From NCBI GenBank assembly GCA_900315605.1, contig OMZU01000019.1, positions 16,269-80,268 of the forward strand: a stretch of DNA of 64,000 bases, given 5' to 3'. The stretch's first letter is position 1. Every line of letters starts with the position of its first letter. Shown in pieces: positions 42,228-50,801 of the stretch. The notes under the pieces are model-generated. The model saw only the letters and a list, made by a program, of their open reading frames with translations, was not told where the DNA came from and made no database searches. The translations under genes were made by a program, and so were the position numbers. This DNA is from an uncultured Eubacteriales bacterium (GTDB taxonomy: Bacteria; Bacillota; Clostridia; Oscillospirales; Acutalibacteraceae).

Positions 42228-44558
42228 ATGAAAAAGAGCAGGCTTTTTTTGGCGGCCATTTCCGTTTTTGCCGCCGCGCTCTTGCTGGGTGCTGTTCCGG
42301 CGTTCGCAGCCGAGGCTGACAGCGGCTCGCTTGAGCTCAGCGCGATCGTGCTTCCCGAGGACGAGGGTGCTCCGAATTATCCGGAGATCACCAAGTTTGA
42401 AAACACCAACAACGGCGTTATGGTGTCTTGGACAGCCTTTCCCAGTGCCGACAGCTACAGGCTGTTTTACTGGAACGGCGAAAAATGGAGAAGCATCGGC
42501 AGCACCTCAGAGCTGAGCTATCTTCACAAGACTGCCGAAAACGACACTATGTATCTCTATACCGTAAGAGCAGAGGACGAGTGGGGCGAGTATTGCTCCG
42601 ACTTTAATCGCGACGGCTACGAAAACGCCTATATCGCTCCTCCGGTCATCAAATCTATTGACAACAAAAACAACGGCGTTGAGCTCAGATGGGACTACGC
42701 TCTCTATGCCGATCAGTACAGAGTTTACAGAAAGACCGGTAACGGCTCATGGAAAAGGATCGGCGATACCTACGAGGATTATTTTGTTGATTCAAACGCT
42801 GTTTCGGGCACGACCTACAGCTACACCCTCAGAACGATCAACGCCGACGCCTCTGACTGGACAAGCGGCTACAACAACGGCAGGTCGATCAAATACGTTG
42901 CCGCACCTCAGATCACAAAGCTTGAAAACCTTGAGGACAGCGTAAAGATCACCTTCTCTCATGTTACCGGAGCGGAAAAATACGGTGTGTTCTACAAGGG
43001 CAGAACAGGCTGGAAATATCTCGGCATCACCACCTCGAACACGATGATCGACGATATCGTTAATTCCGGCAGCACCTACACCTACACCGTGCGCGCGCTT
43101 GACGCTAACGAAAACTTTGTCAGCGGCTACAACACCATTGGCTGGGATCATACGTTTGTTGCTCCGCCTGCGCTGATCTCTGCCAAAAACGGCGAAACAG
43201 GCGTTGACCTCAAGTGGGATCTCGTTAAGGGCGGCAAGAATTACCGCGTCTACAGAAAAACCGAATCCACAAACTGGGGCAGGGTCGGCACAGTTACCGG
43301 CGACACCTACACGGACATCACCGCGGTTTCGGGCAACAGATACTACTACACCGTTCGCTGCATCGAGGACGACGGCGAGACCTTTGCCAGCGCGTACAAC
43401 AGCATAATGGCGATCAATTACATAAAGGCTCCGGTCATTACCGACTTTACAAACACCGAAAAGGGTATTAAAATCACCTGGGAAAAATCCGCAGGCGCAG
43501 CCAAGTACGGCGTGTTCTATATGGGCAAGTCAGGCTGGAGGGGTCTTGCGGTCACGACAGGAAACTCGGTCGTTGACGACGACGTTAATTCCGGAACCAC
43601 CTATAAATACACCGTTCGCTGCATGGACGCAAACGGCAACTTTATCAGCGACTACATCGGCAAGGGCTTTAGCTATATGTTTGTGGCTCCGCCTGTGATC
43701 GAGAGCGTTGAGCCCAGCGGCGCGGACAATATAATAACCTGGAACGAGGTCAGAGGCGCGTCTGCCTACAGACTCTACAGAAAAACAAGCGGCGGCTCGT
43801 GGGCAAGGCTTTTTGATTCAACAGAGAAAACCACCTACACCGACAGAACTGCCACAGGCGGAAAAATGTACGCCTATACCGTTCGCTGCCTTGACGAGAA
43901 CGGCGAGCTTGTCAGCGACTTTATTGAGGACGGCAAGTATTACAAGGACGGCAGACTTTCGACCGGATATATAAATATCAACGGAAATATCTATTATTAT
44001 AAGGACGGCGAGCCTGCAAAGGGCATTGTCGGCTCAAAGGCAGACGGCTATGCCTATGCAAATGCAGACGGCGTTGTTGTTACAAGCAAGGAGATCCAGT
44101 ACGCGGTTGACTTTGTTATCAAGTACGGCACAGGCTCGACCAGACCCGAAAAGCTGAAATCCTGCTTTAACGCCATGACGAAGTATCCCTACAGCAGAGT
44201 TTACGGCGTTCCGACAAAGGGCAGCGACCTTTCTCCGCTTGCGATCCAGATGTTTGAGAAGGAAACCGGAAACTGCTACTGCTATGCCGCGGCGTTCTCC
44301 TGCATTGCAAAGGTGCTGGGATATGACACCCGAGTTGTTACAGGTCAGATCAAGTCCATCAACGGCGGACTGACTGCTCACGGCTGGACCGAGATCTATA
44401 TTGACGGCGGCTGGTATATCTTTGACGTTGATATGCAGGTCGAGCTTCCGCAACAGGATTTCTATGAGCGTTCATACACCTATTATCCCGTTCAGCCGCT
44501 CAAGGCGGAAAAGCGTTTTACGCTTACGCTTTCGGGCAGCAACGCGGTTTGGTCATAA
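42228..44558 (+). CDS. Secreted Fn3-repeat protein with transglutaminase-like domain
   Basis: A 776-aa exported protein. A signal peptide (1-27, ends AFAAE) is followed by six fibronectin type III-like repeats of about 90 residues (about 48-570). Then come a short cell-wall-binding-like patch (GYININGNIYYYKDGEPAKG) and a transglutaminase-like domain with Cys in GNCYCYAAAF, His in AHGWTEIYIDGGW and Asp in FDVDM. Such domains cross-link or cleave peptides at the cell surface. Alternate repeats carry VYRKT and VFYKGRTGWK variants, which indicates pairwise duplication. No sortase motif is seen. Confidence 0.87.
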   Translation: MKKSRLFLAAISVFAAALLLGAVPAFAAEADSGSLELSAIVLPEDEGAPNYPEITKFENTNNGVMVSWTAFPSADSYRLFYWNGEKWRSIGSTSELSYLHKTAENDTMYLYTVRAEDEWGEYCSDFNRDGYENAYIAPPVIKSIDNKNNGVELRWDYALYADQYRVYRKTGNGSWKRIGDTYEDYFVDSNAVSGTTYSYTLRTINADASDWTSGYNNGRSIKYVAAPQITKLENLEDSVKITFSHVTGAEKYGVFYKGRTGWKYLGITTSNTMIDDIVNSGSTYTYTVRALDANENFVSGYNTIGWDHTFVAPPALISAKNGETGVDLKWDLVKGGKNYRVYRKTESTNWGRVGTVTGDTYTDITAVSGNRYYYTVRCIEDDGETFASAYNSIMAINYIKAPVITDFTNTEKGIKITWEKSAGAAKYGVFYMGKSGWRGLAVTTGNSVVDDDVNSGTTYKYTVRCMDANGNFISDYIGKGFSYMFVAPPVIESVEPSGADNIITWNEVRGASAYRLYRKTSGGSWARLFDSTEKTTYTDRTATGGKMYAYTVRCLDENGELVSDFIEDGKYYKDGRLSTGYININGNIYYYKDGEPAKGIVGSKADGYAYANADGVVVTSKEIQYAVDFVIKYGTGSTRPEKLKSCFNAMTKYPYSRVYGVPTKGSDLSPLAIQMFEKETGNCYCYAAAFSCIAKVLGYDTRVVTGQIKSINGGLTAHGWTEIYIDGGWYIFDVDMQVELPQQDFYERSYTYYPVQPLKAEKRFTLTLSGSNAVWS

Positions 44559-44602
44559 CGGAAGCACTGATTTACTGTGCAGTTCTTCCTGAGTAATTTC
44601 TT

Positions 44603-44636
44603 CGCGCCGAATCCAACTCAAAACGGATTCGGCGCG
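44603..44636 (+). terminator. Hairpin between the Fn3-transglutaminase and MBOAT genes
   Basis: Perfect 12-bp stem CGCGCCGAATCC / GGATTCGGCGCG with a 10-nt loop. No T run follows, so it may be a processing or stability hairpin, and the MBOAT gene starts 25 bp later. Confidence 0.5.
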
Positions 44637-44661
44637 ATATGATATGAAAGGCTAAGTAAGA

Positions 44662-46089
44662 ATGGTTTTTAGTTCACTCACATTTTTATGCGTTTTTCTG
44701 CCTGTTGTGTTCTTGCTTTATTCAATCATTCCGTCAATGAAATTCAGAAACGGACTTTTGATCGTGGCAAGCCTGGCTTTTTACGCTTACGGAGAGCCTG
44801 TTTATGTGCTCTTGATGATATTCAGCTCTCTGCTCAATTATTTTTGCGCGCGGTGGGTCGCGGCAAATCCGCAAAAAATGAACAGGCTCGCGCTGGCGGT
44901 CGCCGTGGTCGTCAATCTTGGGATCCTGGCGGCGTTCAAGTACAGCGGATTTTTTGTTGAGAGCCTGAACTCGGTCACGGGACTTTCGATCCCCGTGCCG
45001 CAGATCGCGCTGCCTATCGGTATTTCGTTTTTTACCTTTCAGGCGTTGTCTTATGTTATCGACGTTTACCGCAAAAACGTGAGCGTGCAAAAAAATTATT
45101 TTCACGTTTTGCTTTATATCACATTTTTTCCGCAGCTTATTGCCGGACCTATCGTTAAGTACAGGGACATCAGCGAGCAGATCGAAAACAGAAGTCAAAG
45201 CGTCGAAAAGGTCGCAAAGGGTCTGAGAAGATTTATCTGCGGCCTTGCCAAAAAGGTGCTTATTGCCAATACAATGGGAAGCGTGGCGGACGTTGTTTTT
45301 GCGGCTGAGGGCGGCGAGCTTTCGGTTGTCACAGCATGGCTGGGCGCGATCGCGTATTTGTTCCAGATCTACTACGATTTTTCGGGCTATTCCGATATGG
45401 CTATCGGACTTGGCCTTATGTTCGGCTTTGAGTTTAAGGAGAACTTTAATTATCCCTACGGCGCGGCAGGTATCCAGGACTTTTGGCGCAAGTGGCATAT
45501 TTCGCTTTCCACCTGGTTCAAGGAGTACCTTTATATTCCGCTGGGCGGCAACCGCAAGGGCAAGGGCAGAGCCGCAGTCAACAGGGTGATCGTCTTTTTC
45601 TGCACAGGACTTTGGCACGGCGCAAGCTGGACCTTTGTGCTTTGGGGACTGTTTCACGGCGCGTTCATGCTGCTTGAAACCTATGTTCCGGCAATCAAGC
45701 GGCTGCCGAGGTTCGTTTTGCATATCTACACGCTTTTGGTCGTTACCGTGGGCTTTGTGATCTTTAGGGCGGACACGATCTCTCAGGGCTTTGAATTTAT
45801 TGCCAAGATGTTTACCGGCTTTGATATTTCCTCCGCTTCGCTCAGCCTTGCGATGACTCAGCTCACGCCTTGGTTTGCGGTCATGCTTGCAGTTGCGGTC
45901 ATCGGCTGCGCTCCGATCAAGCCGATTTCAAGGCAGCTCATGTACGACGCTTATGAGGCTGACGGACTGAGCGCGCTTCCGAGGGCGATCCAGGCTGTGC
46001 TTTATGTTCTCGCGCTTTTGCTCCTGGTTTGGTGCATACTCAGGCTGTCGGGAACCTCATATAATCCGTTTATTTACTTTAGATTCTGA
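44662..46089 (+). CDS. MBOAT family O-acyltransferase (AlgI/DltB-like)
   Basis: A 475-aa polytopic membrane enzyme. MVFSSLTFLCVFLPVVFLLY starts it as in AlgI-like proteins. QLIAGPIVKY, YYDFSGYSDMAIGLG, DFWRKWHISLSTW and the invariant catalytic His in CTGLWHGASWTF follow. It passes acetyl groups across the membrane for polysaccharide or cell-wall O-acetylation. The next gene, 14 bp downstream, encodes the SGNH partner. The acceptor polymer is unknown. Confidence 0.94.
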   Translation: MVFSSLTFLCVFLPVVFLLYSIIPSMKFRNGLLIVASLAFYAYGEPVYVLLMIFSSLLNYFCARWVAANPQKMNRLALAVAVVVNLGILAAFKYSGFFVESLNSVTGLSIPVPQIALPIGISFFTFQALSYVIDVYRKNVSVQKNYFHVLLYITFFPQLIAGPIVKYRDISEQIENRSQSVEKVAKGLRRFICGLAKKVLIANTMGSVADVVFAAEGGELSVVTAWLGAIAYLFQIYYDFSGYSDMAIGLGLMFGFEFKENFNYPYGAAGIQDFWRKWHISLSTWFKEYLYIPLGGNRKGKGRAAVNRVIVFFCTGLWHGASWTFVLWGLFHGAFMLLETYVPAIKRLPRFVLHIYTLLVVTVGFVIFRADTISQGFEFIAKMFTGFDISSASLSLAMTQLTPWFAVMLAVAVIGCAPIKPISRQLMYDAYEADGLSALPRAIQAVLYVLALLLLVWCILRLSGTSYNPFIYFRF

Positions 46090-46103
46090 GAAAGGCGGCT
46101 GTT

Positions 46104-47516
46104 ATGAAAAAATTTTTTATGCTGCTTTTCACAGCAGCTTCGCTTATTATTTGCGTTATCCCGTTTGCCGGAATGACGTTTTTCGCGTCAAATGAGGTCA
46201 TCGGAAACGAAGAAAGGGAAGAGCTGCCTCAGCTTGTTTCCGAGGACGGCGTTCGGTATGATTATCTAAGCCGTTTGGGAAGCTGGTTTGAGCAAAGCTT
46301 TGCCTTTCGTCCGCAGATCATTTCGGCTGACGCGGAGATCCAGTCAAGGGTATTCGGCGTTTCAAACCTTGATTCCGTGGTGACGGGGAGCGGAGACTGG
46401 CTGTTCTACAGCTCGTCGCTCGACGATCACTTGGGCAAAAATCCGCTTTCAATGCGGTCGATCAAAAATATAGCGCGAAACCTGAGGCTTACGCAGGACT
46501 ACGTAAGGGCGCAGGGCGCGGAATTTATATTCACGGTCGCGCCGAACAAAAACACGCTTTATCCCGAAAAAATGCCTTATTATTATTCGGTCAAGTGCTC
46601 GCCTGCGAGGAACGCTGACTTTTTGGGCAGCGAGCTTGCGCTGGCAAAGGTGAACTACTGCGACTTGTTCGCGGCATTCAAAAACGAGGACGAGATCCTC
46701 TATCTAAAGCAGGATTCTCACTGGAACAACAAGGGCGCGATGCTTGCCTACAATGCGATCCTCGATTCGCTGGGAAAGCAGCACAACGACTATGCGGCTG
46801 CGGAAGCAGTCAGGGAAAAGACGTTCTTCGGAGATCTGGGCAAGATGCTCTATCCTGCGACGGCACGCCCGGAATACAATTATGAATACGACATCCACGC
46901 TTCCTACAGCTATGTCACCCCGACCAAGTCGGTTGAGGAGGCGGTTATCAAAACCGCTAACCCTGCTGCTGAGGGCAGTCTTTATATGTACAGAGATTCG
47001 TTCGGAAACGCGCTTTTGCCTTATTTTGCCAACGCCTACGGCAGCGCGTATTTTACCAAGGCGTTCCCGGTCAATCTGGCTGCGGACATGGGCGCGAACA
47101 AGCCCGACACGGTAGCTATCGAATTGGCTGAAAGAAACATAGACTGGCTTGAAAGTATGCCTCCTGTTTTTGCGGCTCCCGAGGTTACGGATCACGCCGC
47201 TTCGGGTCAGGCTGACGGTAACGGAAGCATAACGGCAAGGATTTCCGATGTGAATATGCAGCTTGTCGAAATCAGCGGCGCAATTGACAGCTCGCTGTGC
47301 AGAGACGACACCGAAATCCTTGTTGAGCTTTCCGATCGCAGCGGCAGACAAAGGCTTTACCGCGCGTTTTGCTTTGGTGCTGACGACGGCGAGGGCTTTT
47401 TGGCTTATGTGCCGGCGGCGGATCACAGCGGTCAGCTCAAGGCTTCGGTCGTTACGGCTGACGGAGAAAACTATACAAGAGTTTTGACGGAAGATATATC
47501 AATCTCTACAACTTAA
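46104..47516 (+). CDS. AlgX/AlgJ-like SGNH O-acetyltransferase partner (DHHW-type)
   Basis: A 470-aa protein with one N-terminal membrane anchor and a large outer domain. It has SGDWLFYSSSLDDH, a catalytic-type LKQDSHWNNKGAMLAYNA (Asp and His of the triad), and the Ser block YRDSFGNALLPYF. These are features of AlgJ/AlgX and DHHW proteins that finish O-acetylation with an MBOAT partner. A beta-rich C-terminal domain (about 365-470) may bind the polymer. It is 14 bp after the MBOAT gene. Confidence 0.87.
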   Translation: MKKFFMLLFTAASLIICVIPFAGMTFFASNEVIGNEEREELPQLVSEDGVRYDYLSRLGSWFEQSFAFRPQIISADAEIQSRVFGVSNLDSVVTGSGDWLFYSSSLDDHLGKNPLSMRSIKNIARNLRLTQDYVRAQGAEFIFTVAPNKNTLYPEKMPYYYSVKCSPARNADFLGSELALAKVNYCDLFAAFKNEDEILYLKQDSHWNNKGAMLAYNAILDSLGKQHNDYAAAEAVREKTFFGDLGKMLYPATARPEYNYEYDIHASYSYVTPTKSVEEAVIKTANPAAEGSLYMYRDSFGNALLPYFANAYGSAYFTKAFPVNLAADMGANKPDTVAIELAERNIDWLESMPPVFAAPEVTDHAASGQADGNGSITARISDVNMQLVEISGAIDSSLCRDDTEILVELSDRSGRQRLYRAFCFGADDGEGFLAYVPAADHSGQLKASVVTADGENYTRVLTEDISISTT

Positions 47517-47549
47517 GCAAATAATTAAAAGTTACCTAAAGTAAAGGTC

Positions 47550-47622
47550 GTAGGGGCGCACCCGTGTGTGCGCCCTAAAAGCCATCGTGTTTCCGAGGGC
47601 GCACACATGGGTGCGCCCCTAC
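47550..47622. repeat. 73-bp GGGCGCACCC palindromic repeat, copy 1
   Basis: Arms GTAGGGGCGCACCCGTGTGT... and ...ACACATGGGTGCGCCCCTAC (27 bp each) enclose CTAAAAGCCATCGTGTTTCCG. Flanks CCTAAAGTAAA and CAGTAAAGG also occur around the copy at 58781, in the opposite orientation. Confidence 0.8.
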
Positions 47623-47690
47623 ACAGTAAAGGTTTTCGATTTTTTCTTAAGTTGTTGACAATTGTTCAATAATTATTACGGAGTATTCGT

Positions 47691-48830
47691 ATGAAAAAAT
47701 TGATACAAAGAATTATACTTATCGGCATTGCTTCCGCGCTGTGTCTTGTCGGGCTTTGCTCGTGTTCGGGCAGCGATATCACGGTCTCGGTGTTTGACAG
47801 CGGAGTGAGCACAAAGGTTGAGGCGGCGGTCGGAATGACGGTCGCTGATGTTCTAAGCGAGGCTGAGATCATGCTCGGCAGCAGAGATCAGGTCGAGCCG
47901 CCGGAGCTGGCTGAGGTTTCGGCAAACAGCAGCGTTACCGTCAAACGCTACGCTCAGGTTGAAGTGACCTATTCGGGCGAGACCAAGACTGTTGAACTGG
48001 TGGGCGGCAAGGTCGAGGACGCTGTGCAAAAGGCAGGCTTCAGCCTTGAGGATGGACTCAAAACAAATATTATCAGATCCGCTTATCTCAAAAACGGAAT
48101 GAAGATCAGGCTTTTCAAGGGCACGGTCGTAAATCTGACTATGGACGGCAAGACCTCGGATGTTATCACCGAGGCAAAGACTGTCGGAGATTTCCTTTCC
48201 GAGCAAAAAATCACTCTGGGCGACGAGGACGAGATGAACTTTGAGCCCGAGGACGAGATCGAGGACGGAATGAAGCTTGTTATCAAGCGCGTTACCTATA
48301 AGGAAGAAACCAAAAAGGAAAGTATTGAATTTTCTAAAAAGGAAAAATACGACGAAGCTCTTGACGACGGAGAAAGAAAAATCACCCAAAAGGGCGAGAA
48401 CGGCGAAAAAGAGGTCGTCTACAAGGTAAAATACATTGACGGCAAAGAGGACAGCCGCGAAAAGCTGAGCGAAAAAGTCCTCAAAAAGCCTGTTGACGAG
48501 ATCACGAGCTACGGCAGCAAGGACGGAGAGTCATCCTCCGCGGACGACAGCGATGATGACGACGAGGACAGCGAGGGCGGCGAAAGCAGCAGCTACGACT
48601 ATGACGACGAGGACAGCGACGACGAGGAATCGTATGTTCAGCCTCAGCACGAAGAGCAGTCACGTCAGCAGCAGTCCTCATATGCTGAACCCGAGCCCGA
48701 ACCTGAGCCCGAGCAACAGGGCGGCAGAACGGTCGTTTCTAAGCAGAGGGTAGACGACTGCGACGGCTCCGGTCACGGATATTTTATTATCACATATTCC
48801 GACGGAAGCGTTGAATATGAAGATTATTGA
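47691..48830 (+). CDS. YabE-like lipoprotein with DUF348 and G5-like domains
   Basis: A 379-aa lipoprotein (lipobox LCSC). Two or three ubiquitin-like DUF348 modules (about 28-190; GMTVADVLSEAEIMLGSRD, then AKTVGDFLSEQKITLGDED) are followed by a G5-like region (about 200-265), an extremely acidic Asp/Ser/Glu linker (about 270-345) and a short conserved tail (DDCDGSGHGYFIITYSDGS). YabE/resuscitation-type proteins bind and remodel peptidoglycan. The usual catalytic 3D domain is absent, so this is probably a wall-binding protein. Confidence 0.8.
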   Translation: MKKLIQRIILIGIASALCLVGLCSCSGSDITVSVFDSGVSTKVEAAVGMTVADVLSEAEIMLGSRDQVEPPELAEVSANSSVTVKRYAQVEVTYSGETKTVELVGGKVEDAVQKAGFSLEDGLKTNIIRSAYLKNGMKIRLFKGTVVNLTMDGKTSDVITEAKTVGDFLSEQKITLGDEDEMNFEPEDEIEDGMKLVIKRVTYKEETKKESIEFSKKEKYDEALDDGERKITQKGENGEKEVVYKVKYIDGKEDSREKLSEKVLKKPVDEITSYGSKDGESSSADDSDDDDEDSEGGESSSYDYDDEDSDDEESYVQPQHEEQSRQQQSSYAEPEPEPEPEQQGGRTVVSKQRVDDCDGSGHGYFIITYSDGSVEYEDY

Positions 48831-48839
48831 TAATTTCTC

Positions 48840-48868
48840 TTGAAATAACGTCGTATTGGTGATACAAT
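48840..48868 (+). promoter_or_regulatory. Promoter of ilvD
   Basis: TTGAAA-17 bp-TACAAT, 30 bp before the ilvD start. No T-box or attenuator fits in the short leader. Confidence 0.75.
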
Positions 48869-48898
48869 GGACTAAATAAATCAGAAAGGGTTTTTAAT

Positions 48899-50557
48899 AT
48901 GAACAGTGAAGCAGTAAGAAACGGCGTACAGTGCGCTCCCCAGCGTTCGCTTTTGCACGCCTTGGGTATGACTGACGAAGAAATCAAAAAGCCTATGATC
49001 GGTATTGTAAGCTCGTACAACGAGATCGTGCCCGGTCATATGAATATAGACAAGATCGTGAACGCGGTAAAGACCGGAGTTGCAATGGCAGGCGGAAATC
49101 CGATCGTTTTCCCGGCGATCGCGGTTTGCGACGGAATCGCAATGGGTCATCAGGGCATGAAGTATTCGCTTGTTACCCGTGATTTGATCGCCGATTCAAC
49201 CGAGAGCATGGCTCTTGCTCACGCATTTGACGCGCTCGTAATGGTTCCGAACTGCGACAAAAACGTTCCCGGCTTGCTTATGGCGGCTGCAAGACTTAAT
49301 ATCCCGACCATTTTTGTAAGCGGCGGTCCAATGCTCGCCGGCAGGGTTCAGGGTCACAAGACCAGCCTTTCGAGCATGTTCGAGGCTGTAGGCTCCTACA
49401 ATTCCGGCAAGATCACAGAGGACGAGCTGCTTGAATACGAGCACAAGGCTTGCCCAAGCTGCGGCTCCTGCTCGGGAATGTACACCGCAAACTCAATGAA
49501 CTGTCTTACCGAGGTGCTCGGCATGGGTCTTAGGGGCAACGGAACGATACCTGCGGTTTATTCCGAGAGGATCCAGCTTGCAAAGCACGCCGGCATGAAG
49601 ATCATGGAGCTGCTTGAAAAGAATATCAGACCACGCGACATCATGACCGAGGACGCTTTCAGAAACGCTCTCACAATGGACATGGCTTTGGGCTGCTCAA
49701 CAAACAGTATGCTCCACCTTCCGGCTATCGCTCACGAGTGCGGCATCGAGCTTAATCTTGACATTGCAAACGAAATCAGCGCGCACACCCCGAACCTTTG
49801 TCACCTTGCTCCGGCAGGCAGAACATATATGGAGGATCTCAACGAGGCAGGCGGAATATATGCGGTCATGAACGAGATCAACAAGCTCGGACTGCTCAAA
49901 ACCGACATCATCACCTGCACCGGCAAGACAATCGCCGAGAATATCCGGGGCGTTGTCAACAAGGATCCCGAGGTTATCAGAACAGCCGAAAATCCCTACA
50001 GCACGACCGGCGGTATCGCTGTGCTCAGAGGCAACCTTGCTCCCGACGGCGGCGTTGTAAAGCGTTCGGCAGTCGCTCCCGAAATGCTCACTCATTCGGG
50101 TCCGGCAAAGGTGTTCGACTGTGAGGAGGACGCAATGAACGCGATCAACGGCGGCTTGATCGTTGACGGAGACGTTGTTGTTATCCGCTATGAGGGTCCA
50201 AAGGGAGGTCCCGGTATGCGCGAAATGCTCAACCCGACCTCGGCTATCATCGGCAGAGGTCTTGGCAGCACGGTTGCGCTTATCACCGACGGACGTTTTT
50301 CGGGCGCAACAAGAGGCGCGGCGATCGGACACGTTTCTCCCGAGGCTGCTGTGGGCGGTCCTATCGCTCTGGTCAAGGACGGAGATATCATCGAGATCGA
50401 CATTCCGGCAAACACGATCATGCTGAAAATTTCCGACGAGGAAATGGCAAAGCGCAAGGCTGAGTGGCAGCCCAGAGAGCCTAAGATCACCACAGGTTAT
50501 TTGGCAAGATACGCAAAGCTTGTTTCTTCGGGAGCACAAGGCGCGGTGCTTAGCTGA
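48899..50557 (+). CDS. ilvD: Dihydroxy-acid dehydratase
   Basis: Fe-S enzyme of valine, isoleucine and CoA-precursor synthesis, which dehydrates dihydroxy acids to 2-keto acids. The 552-aa protein is full length. Cluster cysteines lie in [10 protein letters not shown] (about 113-122) and [15 protein letters not shown] (about 185-199). [10 protein letters not shown] and GHVSPEA near the C terminus are family signatures. AGAAAGG precedes the ATG. No other ilv or leu gene is in the window, so it is transcribed alone. Confidence 0.97.
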   Translation: MNSEAVRNGVQCAPQRSLLHALGMTDEEIKKPMIGIVSSYNEIVPGHMNIDKIVNAVKTGVAMAGGNPIVFPAIAVCDGIAMGHQGMKYSLVTRDLIADSTESMALAHAFDALVMVPNCDKNVPGLLMAAARLNIPTIFVSGGPMLAGRVQGHKTSLSSMFEAVGSYNSGKITEDELLEYEHKACPSCGSCSGMYTANSMNCLTEVLGMGLRGNGTIPAVYSERIQLAKHAGMKIMELLEKNIRPRDIMTEDAFRNALTMDMALGCSTNSMLHLPAIAHECGIELNLDIANEISAHTPNLCHLAPAGRTYMEDLNEAGGIYAVMNEINKLGLLKTDIITCTGKTIAENIRGVVNKDPEVIRTAENPYSTTGGIAVLRGNLAPDGGVVKRSAVAPEMLTHSGPAKVFDCEEDAMNAINGGLIVDGDVVVIRYEGPKGGPGMREMLNPTSAIIGRGLGSTVALITDGRFSGATRGAAIGHVSPEAAVGGPIALVKDGDIIEIDIPANTIMLKISDEEMAKRKAEWQPREPKITTGYLARYAKLVSSGAQGAVLS

Positions 50558-50631
50558 TATTTTGTACAAAAATCCGGCTAAATTTTGTTAAAATAGACGT
50601 TGAAATAATTAAAATTAGGCAAATTGCACAA

Positions 50632-50672
50632 TTCACCCTTTGTTTTATTAGGCAAAGGGTGAATTTTTTTAT
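50632..50672 (+). terminator. Terminator of ilvD
   Basis: TTCACCCTTTG pairs with CAAAGGGTGAA, followed by seven Ts and further T-rich sequence. Confidence 0.88.
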
Positions 50673-50699
50673 TTTTGAGTTTAGTTTGCGAATATGCTA

Positions 50700-50728
50700 T
50701 TGTTTAAACTCAACAAATATGTTATAAT
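50700..50728 (+). promoter_or_regulatory. Promoter of the EF-G paralogue
   Basis: TTGTTT-17 bp-TATAAT, with a consensus -10. Confidence 0.7.
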
Positions 50729-50801
50729 AATTCGGTGATAATTATACAAATAAGGCTAAAATCACCTGATTTTAGTATTATCATTGAAGGGAGTTTTACC
50801 A

